From JBLHZY01 sp047631555 (GTDB lineage Bacteria; Pseudomonadota; Alphaproteobacteria; Rhodobacterales; Rhodobacteraceae): 64,000 nt of DNA. Position numbers and translations under genes: made by a program. Shown in pieces: positions 49,399-58,440 of this stretch (position 1 is its first letter; each line of letters starts with the position of its first letter). A model generated the notes under the pieces. That model was not told the DNA's origin. It saw only the letters and a program-made list of their open reading frames with translations, and made no database searches. The stretch spans positions 124,001 to 188,000 of the forward strand of contig JBLHZY010000004.1 of the NCBI GenBank assembly GCA_047631555.1, read 5' to 3'.

Positions 49399-52317
49399 TT
49401 ATCCCAGCGCATCGTTGCAACGGCCACACACGCCAACATGGCGATGCGTGCCCACATCGGGCAGAATTTTCCAGCAGCGCTGGCATTTTTCGCCCTGCGC
49501 CAGGGTAAAGCTGACCGCCACGCCCGGCGTATCATCAAGCGTGAAGGCGCCCGTCGCCGCCGCGCCAGCAACGACCTCAATACCAGATGTGATGCACAGA
49601 TCCTCAAAGGCGACCGTCGCCAAAATCGCCGCTTCTTCTGCGCCGACATAAACGATAGGGGTCGCCTCAAGGCTTGCGCCGATTGTCTTCTCGCGCCGCT
49701 CAATCTCAAGCGCGCCCGTCACAACCCGGCGCACCCGGCGAATGCTGGCCCATTTCGCCGCCAGATCATCATTGCGCCAAGCGCTTGGCGTCTCAACGAA
49801 ATCGGTAAGATGCACGCAAGCATCCGCCTCAGGGTGGCGCTCAAGCCAGACCTCTTCCATGGTGAAAACAAGGATCGGCGCGAGCCATTTTGTCAGCCGC
49901 TCATAGAGCAGATCAAGCACGGTGCGCGCGGCGCGGCGCTGAACCGTATCGCCATCGCAATAGAGCGCATCTTTGCGGATATCGAAGTAAAACGCCGAAA
50001 GATCAATGGTCGCGAAGTTAAAGACCGCTTGGAAAACCCCTTGAAAATCATAGGCTTTGTAGCCCGCGCGGACTTGCGCGTCGATCTCTGCCAAGCGGTG
50101 CAGCACCCATCGCTCAAGCTCGGGCATCTCATCGGCGTTGATCCGATCTGCCTCGGTAAAGTCGCTGAGCGAGCCAAGCATAAAGCGCATGGTGTTGCGC
50201 AGGCGGCGATAGCTATCGGCTGTCCCTTTAAGGATTTCCGGCCCGATCCGCTGATCCGAAGTATAGTCGGCCTGCGCGACCCAGAGGCGCAGAATATCCG
50301 CGCCATATTGTTGGATGATCTTCTCTGGCACAATCGTATTGCCCAGCGATTTGGACATCTTCATGCCCTTCTCATCGAGCGTAAACCCATGCGTGACCAC
50401 GCCGCGATAGGGCGCGCGCCCCTTGGTGCCGCAGGCCTGCAACATCGAGGATTGGAACCAGCCGCGATGCTGATCGGTGCCCTCCATATAGACATCCGCA
50501 ATGCCATCTTTGGTGCCGTCTTCGCGATCTGAAAGCACGAACGAGTGCGTCGAGCCGCTATCAAACCAAACATCGAGAACATCGAAATTCTGCTCAAAGT
50601 CGCCTGCATCATGCAGCCCGTCGAGCATCTTTTCCTTGAAGCCATCGGTATACCAGATATCGGCCCCATCCGCCTCAAACGCCGCAACAATGCGCGCGTT
50701 AACCTCTGGGTCGCGCAGCAAAAAGCCCTCATCCGTTGGCAGCAAACCTTTGCGGGTGAAACAGGTCAGAGGAACGCCCCAAGCGCGCTGACGCGAGAGC
50801 ACCCAATCGGGGCGGCTCTCAATCATCGAAAACAGGCGATTGCGCCCGGTTTGCGGGGTCCATGTGACCAGCTCATCGATTGAGCGCAGTGCGCGTTCGC
50901 GCAATGTGTCGCCATAAGTGCCCATGCCATCGTCAAGCTTGCGATCAACGGCAGCAAACCACTGAGGCGTGTTGCGAAAAATGATCGGGGCTTTGGAGCG
51001 CCAAGAATGGGGATAGCTGTGGGTCACACGGCCGCGCGCGATGATGCCGCCGGCTTCAACCAGCTTGGCGATCACGGCATTGTTGGCCTTGCCCTCTTTT
51101 CCTTTGCGATCAAAGACTTGCAGGCCCGCAAAAAACGGCACATGGGGGAGGAACTCGGATTCCTCGCCAACATTATGGGTCATCCGATCCAGCCAATTGC
51201 GCTTCATGAAGCACTCATAATCGTCGGCGCCATGGCTTGGGGCCGTATGAACAAAGCCCGTCCCGGCCTCATCCGTGACGTGATCCCCGTCGATCATTGG
51301 GACGTCGTAATCCCAATAGCCTTCACCGCCTTCAAGGCCGTTGAATGGGTGCGAACACGTGATGCCGCTCAGCTCTTCAGGGGTCACATCGCGGACACGA
51401 GTGAATTCGGTAACCCGCGATTTGCCCAAAGCATCCGCCGCCAAAGCATCGGCGAAAAGATAAAGCTCGCCCGGTGCGGTCCAGCTTTCCTCTTCGGTCG
51501 CGTCAACACGGTAAAGCCCGTAGGCGATCTTTGGATTGAAGGCGATGGCCTTGTTGGATGGAATTGTCCACGGCGTTGTTGTCCAGATGACAGCGCGCGC
51601 GTCCAAAAGATCCTTGCTTTTGAGTTGCTCACCTTCGCCTGCGACGATCCGAATTTGAAACGGCACCCAGATCGTATGGCTCTTGTGATCGTGATACTCG
51701 ATCTCGGCCTCGGCCAGCGCGGTTTTCTCAACCGGCGACCACATCACAGGCTTGGAACCTTGATAGAGCGAGCCGTTCATCAAGAAGACCATGAAATCGC
51801 GCGCGATCACGGCTTCGGCGTGGTAATCCATTGTTAGATATGGGTTTTCCCAATTGCCGGTGATCCCGAGGCGCTTGAATTCTTCGCGCTGGATATCGAC
51901 CCAGCCCTTGGCAAAGGCGCGGCATTCTTGGCGGAAATCGACAACCGGCACGTCGTCCTTGTTGCGGCCCTTGTTGCGGTACTGCTCTTCGATCTTCCAC
52001 TCGATGGGAAGGCCGTGGCAATCCCAGCCGGGCACATAGCGCGCATCAAAGCCCATCATCTGATGCGAGCGCACGATCATGTCTTTGATGGTTTTGTTCA
52101 GCGCGTGGCCAATGTGAAGATGGCCGTTGGCATAGGGGGGGCCATCGTGAAGGGTAAAGGGCTCGCGGCCCGGCTTGGCACGCAAGGCATTGTAAACATC
52201 AAGCTTTTCCCAGCGCTCAAGCCATTCCGGCTCGCGTTTGGGAAGGCCCGCGCGCATCGGGAAATCGGTGCGGGGCAGATTGAGCGTTTCTTTATAGTCG
52301 GGTGTTTCGGCGCACAT
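49399..52317 (-). CDS. ileS: Isoleucyl-tRNA synthetase
   Basis: 972 residues from ATG 52317 with AAGGATTGCCTGAT upstream. HIGH motif HIGH at 68-71 (PYANGHLHIGHALNKT), KMSKS as GMKMSKSLGNT in the C-terminal half, the editing domain between, and a C-terminal zinc-binding motif with CQRCWKILPDV and CGRCND. It charges tRNA-Ile and edits valine. The gene is monocistronic; its stop lies 59 bases from the outer-membrane gene start, and 260 bases upstream are free before ycjF. Confidence 0.97.
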   Translation of the reverse strand: MCAETPDYKETLNLPRTDFPMRAGLPKREPEWLERWEKLDVYNALRAKPGREPFTLHDGPPYANGHLHIGHALNKTIKDMIVRSHQMMGFDARYVPGWDCHGLPIEWKIEEQYRNKGRNKDDVPVVDFRQECRAFAKGWVDIQREEFKRLGITGNWENPYLTMDYHAEAVIARDFMVFLMNGSLYQGSKPVMWSPVEKTALAEAEIEYHDHKSHTIWVPFQIRIVAGEGEQLKSKDLLDARAVIWTTTPWTIPSNKAIAFNPKIAYGLYRVDATEEESWTAPGELYLFADALAADALGKSRVTEFTRVRDVTPEELSGITCSHPFNGLEGGEGYWDYDVPMIDGDHVTDEAGTGFVHTAPSHGADDYECFMKRNWLDRMTHNVGEESEFLPHVPFFAGLQVFDRKGKEGKANNAVIAKLVEAGGIIARGRVTHSYPHSWRSKAPIIFRNTPQWFAAVDRKLDDGMGTYGDTLRERALRSIDELVTWTPQTGRNRLFSMIESRPDWVLSRQRAWGVPLTCFTRKGLLPTDEGFLLRDPEVNARIVAAFEADGADIWYTDGFKEKMLDGLHDAGDFEQNFDVLDVWFDSGSTHSFVLSDREDGTKDGIADVYMEGTDQHRGWFQSSMLQACGTKGRAPYRGVVTHGFTLDEKGMKMSKSLGNTIVPEKIIQQYGADILRLWVAQADYTSDQRIGPEILKGTADSYRRLRNTMRFMLGSLSDFTEADRINADEMPELERWVLHRLAEIDAQVRAGYKAYDFQGVFQAVFNFATIDLSAFYFDIRKDALYCDGDTVQRRAARTVLDLLYERLTKWLAPILVFTMEEVWLERHPEADACVHLTDFVETPSAWRNDDLAAKWASIRRVRRVVTGALEIERREKTIGASLEATPIVYVGAEEAAILATVAFEDLCITSGIEVVAGAAATGAFTLDDTPGVAVSFTLAQGEKCQRCWKILPDVGTHRHVGVCGRCNDALG

Positions 52318-52578
52318 ATCAGGCAATCCTTAGACGGATAGATCAGGGGAATGAGGGGGCGGCGCGGGCATCCCATACGCCTTGTCCCGGCGGCTCGTTG
52401 GATCAGAGCGCCGGGCTGGTAATTCGAATAATGATCGCGAATATGCAGCTCATGGGCCGGGTTATAGGGCCGCGCGCAGGGCCGTGCAAGCGCGGGTTCT
52501 GGGGGGCGCGGGTGCAGCCGGTGAAATTACCGGGCAGATGGCGCGCCTAGGCTCCAAGCGCTTGCCCGTGAAGGGGCG

Positions 52579-53616
52579 TTAGGGGCTTTCCTGCGGCTCT
52601 TTGCTGGCTTTCCCGCTGCCAAACAACCCCGTCAAGGCGCGCTGAACAAGGCTGGTTACACGCGGCTTTTTCAGCGCTCTAAAAGGCAGCGGGCGGCAGA
52701 CCTCAATCGCCGCAACGCCGACCCGCGCGGTCAGCGCCCCGTTGACAACCCCCTCGCCAAAGCGGCGCGAGACCTTGGCCAAGACCCCGCCCCCTGCAAC
52801 CGAGCCGATCAGATCATCGCCCACGGCAACTGCGCCCGTGGCAATCAAATGGGCAAAAACGCTGCGGGTCAGCCGCCAATTGCCAAGCGCGCCAGAGCGC
52901 CCGCCATAAATCTCGGCCACGCGCCGGATCATCCGCAGGTTTGAGACAAGCGCCGTGGCCAGATCAGCCAGCGCAAGCGGCACGATGGCGGTCACAGTGG
53001 CGACTTGGCGCGCGGCCGCTTCGACCTCTTTGCGCGCCGCCGCATCGAGCGGGCCCAAAAGCTCAACCTCAGCCAATTCGATCAGCCCGTCGGCATCAAA
53101 CATCTCGGCGCTGCGCTCTTTCAGGCGGGCTTGGCCCCAGTCCAATTCAGGGCGGTGGTCATAGAGTTTCGAGAGCTTACCGGTGACCCGTTTGGCCGCG
53201 TTAATATCGCCGCTCGCAAGGGCGCTATCGGCTTCGCGTCGGAACGTATCAAGCCGGGCAAGGCGCGCGAAAGCCGCGTATTCGCGGATCGCGAGGCCAA
53301 GCATGACAAGCAGAAACGCCCCGATCAGGAAGCTCGCCGTATAGCCCAGGATCGCATTGCGCGCGATCAGCCCGGTGATGAAATCCCAAGCCCAAAGCGA
53401 GGCGGCAAAGCCGATGATCGCGACCGCCAATTGCCAAGCCCAACGGACAAGGCGCGAGGGGCGATGGGTGGCGATTTTGGCAACCGTCTGCATGGTTGCG
53501 CCCGTTGGCGCGGGCAGGCCGATGTCGGGGACGGGCGGCGCGTCAGATGGGGTTGGGGCGGGCGTTTTGGGATCCTCTTCGAGGTCAAAGAGGATGGGGC
53601 CTTTGGGCGCGCTCAT
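52579..53616 (-). CDS. ycjF: YcjF-family (TIGR01620/DUF697) inner-membrane protein
   Basis: 345 residues. A Pro-rich N-terminus leads to two membrane helices (LVRWAWQLAVAIIGFAASLWAW; GYTASFLIGAFLLVMLGLAI), a helical region and the C-terminal DUF697 domain (VTAIVPLALADLATALVSNLRMIRRVAEIYGGR, seen as IVPLALADLATALVSNL). It is the usual partner of YcjX. Its ATG overlaps the ycjX stop (ATGA). The molecular function is not established; in enterobacteria the pair neighbours the phage-shock genes. Confidence 0.88.
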   Translation of the reverse strand: MSAPKGPILFDLEEDPKTPAPTPSDAPPVPDIGLPAPTGATMQTVAKIATHRPSRLVRWAWQLAVAIIGFAASLWAWDFITGLIARNAILGYTASFLIGAFLLVMLGLAIREYAAFARLARLDTFRREADSALASGDINAAKRVTGKLSKLYDHRPELDWGQARLKERSAEMFDADGLIELAEVELLGPLDAAARKEVEAAARQVATVTAIVPLALADLATALVSNLRMIRRVAEIYGGRSGALGNWRLTRSVFAHLIATGAVAVGDDLIGSVAGGGVLAKVSRRFGEGVVNGALTARVGVAAIEVCRPLPFRALKKPRVTSLVQRALTGLFGSGKASKEPQESP

Positions 53617-55031
53617 AGCTTATCTCCGATCAGGAATTCTGCGGCGCGATCAAGCCGGATATGGGGCGGGCCCATTTCGGGCTTCAGCACCAGCTTGGCC
53701 GGTTCAAAGCGCATCGCGGCGAAATCGGCCTCGAGCCAATCTTGGGCGCCAGCGCGCGCAGGGCCGAGCAGCGCGCCGGGATCATCGGGCAAAGCGCCGG
53801 GATAAAAGGCCGCCTGTTTGCGCGCGCCGTCCTCGCCCAAAATGGTGCCGCGCACGCAGGCAAGCTCGCCCCCGTCATGGGGCATCATTTCCTCAGTAGT
53901 GGCGCGCAGAGCGGCCAGCGACATCGCGGATGTTTTTGCCCCGGCGAAATCGGCGCGAATGCGGGCCTCTTTCACCAAAGCATTCATGATTTCAGTGAGT
54001 TGGGGATGCTGCGTGTGATGCAGGTGATCGGCTTTTGTCGCGGCAAAGAGGATTTTCTCGACCCGTTTGCCGAGCAAAAGCTGGGTGAGAAATGCATTCC
54101 CGCCGGGGCGAAACGCGCCCAGAATATCTGCCATCGTGGCGCGCAAATCCTCAAGCGCTTGCGGGCCGGCATGGATCGCGCCCAATGCATCGACCAAGAC
54201 GATCTGACGATCCAGCTTGGCAAAATGATCGCGGAAAAACGGCTTTACCACGCGGGCCTTATAGGCCTCATAGCGGCGCTCCATCTCGCGGTAAAGCGAG
54301 CCGCGCGGCGCACGATCCGGCGCGGCCAAGGGGGCAAATGTCAGCACTGGCGAGCCTGCCAAATCGCCGGGCAAAAGAAAGCGTCCCGGTGTGCAATCGG
54401 AAAACCCATCGGCGCGCGCAGCCTTGAGATAGGCGGCAAAGCTTTCGGCCAAGGCCTTGGCGTGCGGCTCGTCATGTTTGGCGGTGGGATCAACTTGGGC
54501 GATGTCATCGCGATACTGCGCGGCCTGATCGCGGCCCGCCAAACGCGCCAAAGTCGCCGCCGACCATTCGCTGTAGCTCTTATCCATCAGGCCCAGATCA
54601 AGCAGCCATTCGCCGGGGTAATCAACGATATCCAGATGCACGATCCGCGGCCCTTGAAGCGCGCTGAACAGGCCACTTGGGCGGATGCGCAGGGAAAGCC
54701 GTAGCTGCGAGATTTGCGAGGTGCTTTGCGGCCAATGGGGCTCGGGCGCGCTTAGTGCCGCCAAATGCGCCTCGTAATCAAAGCGCGGGATCGTGTCATC
54801 GGGCTGGGGCTGTAGATAGGCCGCCTCGATTGCGCCCGCGCGCGCCAGTTGCGGCATGCGGCCCCGATCGATCAGATTGGCCACAAGCGAGGTGATAAAC
54901 ACCGTCTTTCCCGACCTTGAGAGGCCCGTCACTCCAAGCCGAATGACCGGCTCAAACAGCGCCTCAGAGACGCCTTGCTGAATATTCTCAACGCCGCGCG
55001 TGAGCCGATCGGCGATATCTGCAATAATCAA
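53613..55031 (-). CDS. ycjX: YcjX-family P-loop NTPase
   Basis: 472 residues from TTG 55031; no ATG lies early enough to keep the P-loop. GLSRSGKTVFIT (about 35-46) is the P-loop. Later conserved pieces are HLDIVDYPGEWLLDL and QIVLVDALGAIHAGP. YcjX proteins are GTP-binding, dynamin-fold relatives that act with YcjF; the function is unknown. A ribosome site is only suggested (GGGGCAGGCC). Translationally coupled to ycjF. Confidence 0.9.
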   Translation of the reverse strand: MIIADIADRLTRGVENIQQGVSEALFEPVIRLGVTGLSRSGKTVFITSLVANLIDRGRMPQLARAGAIEAAYLQPQPDDTIPRFDYEAHLAALSAPEPHWPQSTSQISQLRLSLRIRPSGLFSALQGPRIVHLDIVDYPGEWLLDLGLMDKSYSEWSAATLARLAGRDQAAQYRDDIAQVDPTAKHDEPHAKALAESFAAYLKAARADGFSDCTPGRFLLPGDLAGSPVLTFAPLAAPDRAPRGSLYREMERRYEAYKARVVKPFFRDHFAKLDRQIVLVDALGAIHAGPQALEDLRATMADILGAFRPGGNAFLTQLLLGKRVEKILFAATKADHLHHTQHPQLTEIMNALVKEARIRADFAGAKTSAMSLAALRATTEEMMPHDGGELACVRGTILGEDGARKQAAFYPGALPDDPGALLGPARAGAQDWLEADFAAMRFEPAKLVLKPEMGPPHIRLDRAAEFLIGDKL

Positions 55032-55246
55032 TGGCCTGCCCCTATGCCGCCGTTCCCCCTATATATAGGGAGGCGCGGATCGCTTGCCCAGAGGGGGCGC
55101 AGGCCGGGCGTAAAATCCCGCCACGCGATCAATGGCTTGGCCGCACGGTTCGCAGCCGTGCCAAAGGCAGCGCCATCGCAGCACATGGGCAGCAAATGGG
55201 CAGCAAATGGATTGATCAAGCGCGCACACCAAGCTAAAGCGAGGCC

Positions 55247-56032
55247 ATGCCACGCTATGCTTTGAAAATTGAATATAGTGGCGCGCCGTTTTCGGGCTGG
55301 CAGCGCCAAAAAGATCGTCCTTCGGTTCAACAGGCCGTTGAGGACGCGCTGCGCATGCTTGATCCGGATGTGCCGACGATTGGCGCGGCGGGGCGCACGG
55401 ATGCGGGCGTTCATGCGTTGGCGCAAGTGGCACATTGCGATATGGCGCGCGATTGGGATCCGTTTCGGTTTTTGCCAGCGGTCAATCAGCACATCAAACA
55501 TTTGCCGGTCTCTATAGTTGAGATTGCCCGCGTTGCGGATGATTTTCATGCCCGTTATGCGGCCAAAGAGCGGCGCTATATGTTTCGCCTTGTGACCCGG
55601 CGCGCGCCCGTGACCCATGATGAGGGCTTGGTCTGGCAGGCGCGCGGGCCGCTCAATGTTGAGGCGATGCGATTGGGCGCGGCCCAGCTGATCGGAACCC
55701 ATGATTTCACCACTTTCCGCTCGACCATGTGCCAAGCGAAAAGCCCGATGAAAACGCTGGATGCGATTGAGATCGAAGAGCACCCCTACCCTTATGGGCG
55801 CGAATATCGCTTCTTTGTGCGTTCGCGCAGTTTTCTGCACAATCAGGTCCGCAGCATCGTTGGCACGCTTGAGCGGGTTGGCGCGGGCAAATGGACGCCG
55901 GATGATGTCGGCGACGCGCTCGCGGCTTGTGATCGGACGGCTTGCGGGCCGGTTTGCCCGCCGCATGGGCTTTATCTGGCGGGGGTTGGCTATGATCCTG
56001 ATCCGTTTGAAGCGGCGCGCGCGCCCGGCTAA
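55247..56032 (+). CDS. truA: tRNA pseudouridine(38-40) synthase TruA
   Basis: 261 residues. It begins MPRYALKIEYSGAPFSGWQRQ; the catalytic Asp is Asp52 in GAAGRTDAGVHALAQ, and RSFLHNQVRSIVGTLERVG is a family signature. TruA isomerises U38-U40 in the anticodon stem of many tRNAs. The start is preceded by AGCGAGGC. It diverges from ycjX and is monocistronic. Confidence 0.95.
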   Translation: MPRYALKIEYSGAPFSGWQRQKDRPSVQQAVEDALRMLDPDVPTIGAAGRTDAGVHALAQVAHCDMARDWDPFRFLPAVNQHIKHLPVSIVEIARVADDFHARYAAKERRYMFRLVTRRAPVTHDEGLVWQARGPLNVEAMRLGAAQLIGTHDFTTFRSTMCQAKSPMKTLDAIEIEEHPYPYGREYRFFVRSRSFLHNQVRSIVGTLERVGAGKWTPDDVGDALAACDRTACGPVCPPHGLYLAGVGYDPDPFEAARAPG

Positions 56033-56347
56033 ACACGCCTCTTTGCCGCAATTTGGCGGTGAAATCTGGCCAAATCCCGTCGCAACTCTTTAAAACTTGA
56101 ACCAATAAGCCGCCGGACCAGCCGCGATATTAACCCTATTTTCAAAGGTTTGCGGCGAACTGCGGCGCGACTGGGCCCATCGTTTCAATGCATTGCCCGG
56201 CAAGGGCCATCGCCGCGGTATCCAAGCCGCTGGAAAAGAACAGGCGTTCAGTTAACCATAGGGAAGGGATAACTATTGTCTCCTTTCCGTCTTATTTGCG
56301 CCCAATTCTGATGCGATCTCAGTCGGGCAAACCGATGGAGTAGCGTA
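56033..56347. promoter_or_regulatory. Gap between truA and the 49-residue ORF
   Basis: 315 bases with no credible gene. They contain a CtrA-type half-site TTAACCAT at 56252-56259, a related TTAACCCT near 56131, and the ribosome site (GATGGAG) of the small ORF. A two-codon ORF, ATGGAGTAG (56335-56343), overlaps that ribosome site. Confidence 0.4.
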
Positions 56348-56497
56348 ATGGACTTTTCAACAATCACTTTCGATCAAATTGCACTGGCCGTAATGAGCTG
56401 TATCGCGATCCGCGAGGCCATGATTGCGTTCCTCCCCAATACGGTTGCTGGCCCCGGTGGCTGGTTGGTGGATACCTGCCCCGGCGATGCCGCCTAA
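56348..56497 (+). CDS. Putative 49-residue microprotein
   Basis: ATG 56348 to TAA 56495-56497. The product is one hydrophobic/amphipathic helix (FDQIALAVMSCIAIREAMIAFL) followed by a Gly/Pro-rich tail with Cys44 (GPGGWLVDTCPGDAA). It has a good ribosome site (GATGGAG, 7 bases ahead) and codon use like its neighbours. I recognise no family. The leader-like front and compact Cys-containing tail make a membrane microprotein or a peptide precursor conceivable. No processing partner is seen nearby. Confidence 0.5.
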   Translation: MDFSTITFDQIALAVMSCIAIREAMIAFLPNTVAGPGGWLVDTCPGDAA

Positions 56498-56662
56498 ATC
56501 AGCGCAAGCGTTAGGCCGATCCGGGCGCATCAGATTTGCGCTCGAATGCCGGACCGATACCAAATTGCAGATCGCTTCATGGGCGCGGCCGCTGGCTGGC
56601 GCCCAAAATTTTGTTGTAAGAGTTTAAAATAGGCCCGCAAAAATCTTTAAAGACTTTAAAGT

Positions 56663-57100
56663 TTAGCCCAGCAAGCTGGCCATCCGGCGCAGGGCGAGCT
56701 GATATCCCTCAGTGCCCAATCCCGCGATGACCCCATCAGCGCGTGCCGAAACATAAGAGTGATGGCGAAAGCTTTCGCGCTTGTGGATATTCGAGATATG
56801 AACCTCGATCACCGGGCCTTCAAATGTATTGAGCGCATCCAAAATCGCCACAGACGTATGCGAATAGGCGGCCGGATTGATGATAATACCGCTGGCAGAC
56901 TCGCGCGCAGCATGGATCATTTCAACCAGCTCACCCTCATGATTTGATTGAAGAAAATCGGTGTGCAGGCCAAGCTTTTCGGCCAATTCTGCGCAGGCCG
57001 TTGCCACATCTGCCAATGTCTCATGGCCATAAATCTCGGGCTGGCGCAGGCCAAGCAGATTGAGGTTCGGGCCGTTGAGAATGGTGATCTGCTGTGTCAT
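56663..57100 (-). CDS. aroQ: Type II 3-dehydroquinate dehydratase AroQ
   Basis: 145 residues from ATG 57100 with AAAGGAAGCGCA upstream. Family signatures: NGPNLNLLGLRQPEIYG (catalytic Tyr nearby), INPAAYSHTSVAILDAL, and EVHISNIHKRESFRHHSYVS with the catalytic His and Arg. It dehydrates 3-dehydroquinate in the shikimate pathway. The gene stands alone. Confidence 0.96.
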   Translation of the reverse strand: MTQQITILNGPNLNLLGLRQPEIYGHETLADVATACAELAEKLGLHTDFLQSNHEGELVEMIHAARESASGIIINPAAYSHTSVAILDALNTFEGPVIEVHISNIHKRESFRHHSYVSARADGVIAGLGTEGYQLALRRMASLLG

Positions 57101-57222
57101 TGCGCTTCCTTTGGCAGGCGTGATCGCGCGGGCCGATTGCCAGCGATGCCTATGCTTCTCATAGCATAATGGTTCTAGAAATCAATGAGTTAGATATAGG
57201 TGCCGCGTCGATTTTCGCGCCC

Positions 57223-58356
57223 TCAAATCAGCTCGCGCGCCGCCAGATTGCGCATGAATGCCCCGATCCCCATGCGAAATGGCGGGCATTGGTCCGTCGG
57301 CAGGACCTCATTTTCAAGCGATCCAAGCGCCGGGCAAGAGATGCGCACGATGTCGCCTGACATATGGGTAAAGCCTTTGCCAATGGCGCCGCGATCTTGG
57401 GTTGGCGCGAAGGGCGTTCCCAAAAAGAGCATCAAGCCATCGGGGGAAGGATGATGAATATCAAGGGCTTGCGCGGCTAGGTCGGCGGGGCGTCGGCTGA
57501 TTTCGCGCATCAATGCATCCGTCTCAAGGCGATATCCGTCGCGCCCCTCAATCTCAAGTTTGAGCGTCAGATCGGTGACATCCTCAAGGGTAAACGCGCC
57601 GTCAAACAGCCGGATCATCGGCCCGATAGCGCAGGCCGCGTTGTTATCCTTAGCATGCCCAAGCAAAAGCGCTGAGCGCCCCTCAACATCCCGCAGATTT
57701 ACATCGTTGCCCATACTCGCGCCCAAAACATCGCCCCGTGAATTGATCGCCAAAACCAATTCAGGCTCGGGATTGTTCCATTCAGATTGCGGATGAACCC
57801 CGACCGCGCCGCCATGACCAATCGCCGAAAGCACCGGCGCTTTGGTAAAAACCTCCGCCTGTGGGCCGATACCAACCTCAAGATACTGAGACCATAACCC
57901 CTCGGAAATTAACGCTTTTTTCGCCCGCGCCGCTGCAGGCGAGCCCGGCGCGATCCCCTCAAGGCTCTGCCCGATGGCGGCCCCAATCCGCGACCGTAGA
58001 TCCTCCGCCAAGGCCGCATCCCCGCCCGAGCGCTCATCAATCACCCGCTCAACCAATGAGCGCGCAAAGGTCACGCCGCAAGCTTTGATGATCTGTAGAT
58101 CGCAAGGCGCAAGCATCGGCAAACGGCTGCCCAAATCGCCCAAATCGCCAACCCGCACCCCGCGTGCATGGCGCACATAATCCGCCGGATCGGCCATTTC
58201 CAAGACATCGCGAACCGTCGGCACAGTCCGGCTGGTGATCTCAAACACCTCGCCATCGCGGATCGTCACAACGCAGGGCCCAATCCCATAGCGCGCGACC
58301 CGCCCAAGCCAAAGCCCATGCGGATCCAGCCCGGCCCCCGAAACATCAATCGCCAT
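57223..58356 (-). CDS. Fumarylacetoacetate hydrolase family protein
   Basis: 377 residues. The C-terminal two-thirds form the FAH fold with metal ligands in EWNNPEPELVLAIN and SMGNDVNLRDVEGRS, and GKGFTHMSGDIVRIS near the end. Members hydrolyse or decarboxylate acyl-pyruvates and related beta-diketo or sugar acids; longer ones such as this often act on sugar-acid or aromatic breakdown products. The substrate is not shown. It lies between aroQ and adenine deaminase on the same strand, with no overlap. Confidence 0.87.
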   Translation of the reverse strand: MAIDVSGAGLDPHGLWLGRVARYGIGPCVVTIRDGEVFEITSRTVPTVRDVLEMADPADYVRHARGVRVGDLGDLGSRLPMLAPCDLQIIKACGVTFARSLVERVIDERSGGDAALAEDLRSRIGAAIGQSLEGIAPGSPAAARAKKALISEGLWSQYLEVGIGPQAEVFTKAPVLSAIGHGGAVGVHPQSEWNNPEPELVLAINSRGDVLGASMGNDVNLRDVEGRSALLLGHAKDNNAACAIGPMIRLFDGAFTLEDVTDLTLKLEIEGRDGYRLETDALMREISRRPADLAAQALDIHHPSPDGLMLFLGTPFAPTQDRGAIGKGFTHMSGDIVRISCPALGSLENEVLPTDQCPPFRMGIGAFMRNLAARELI

Positions 58357-58440
58357 GCGTTTTTCGCCCTAGTTCCCAATTGCACGCCGCGCGCGCCCCG
58401 CAGAGTGCCCTGATTTCAGCGGCTTGGGCTAGTTGGCTTT

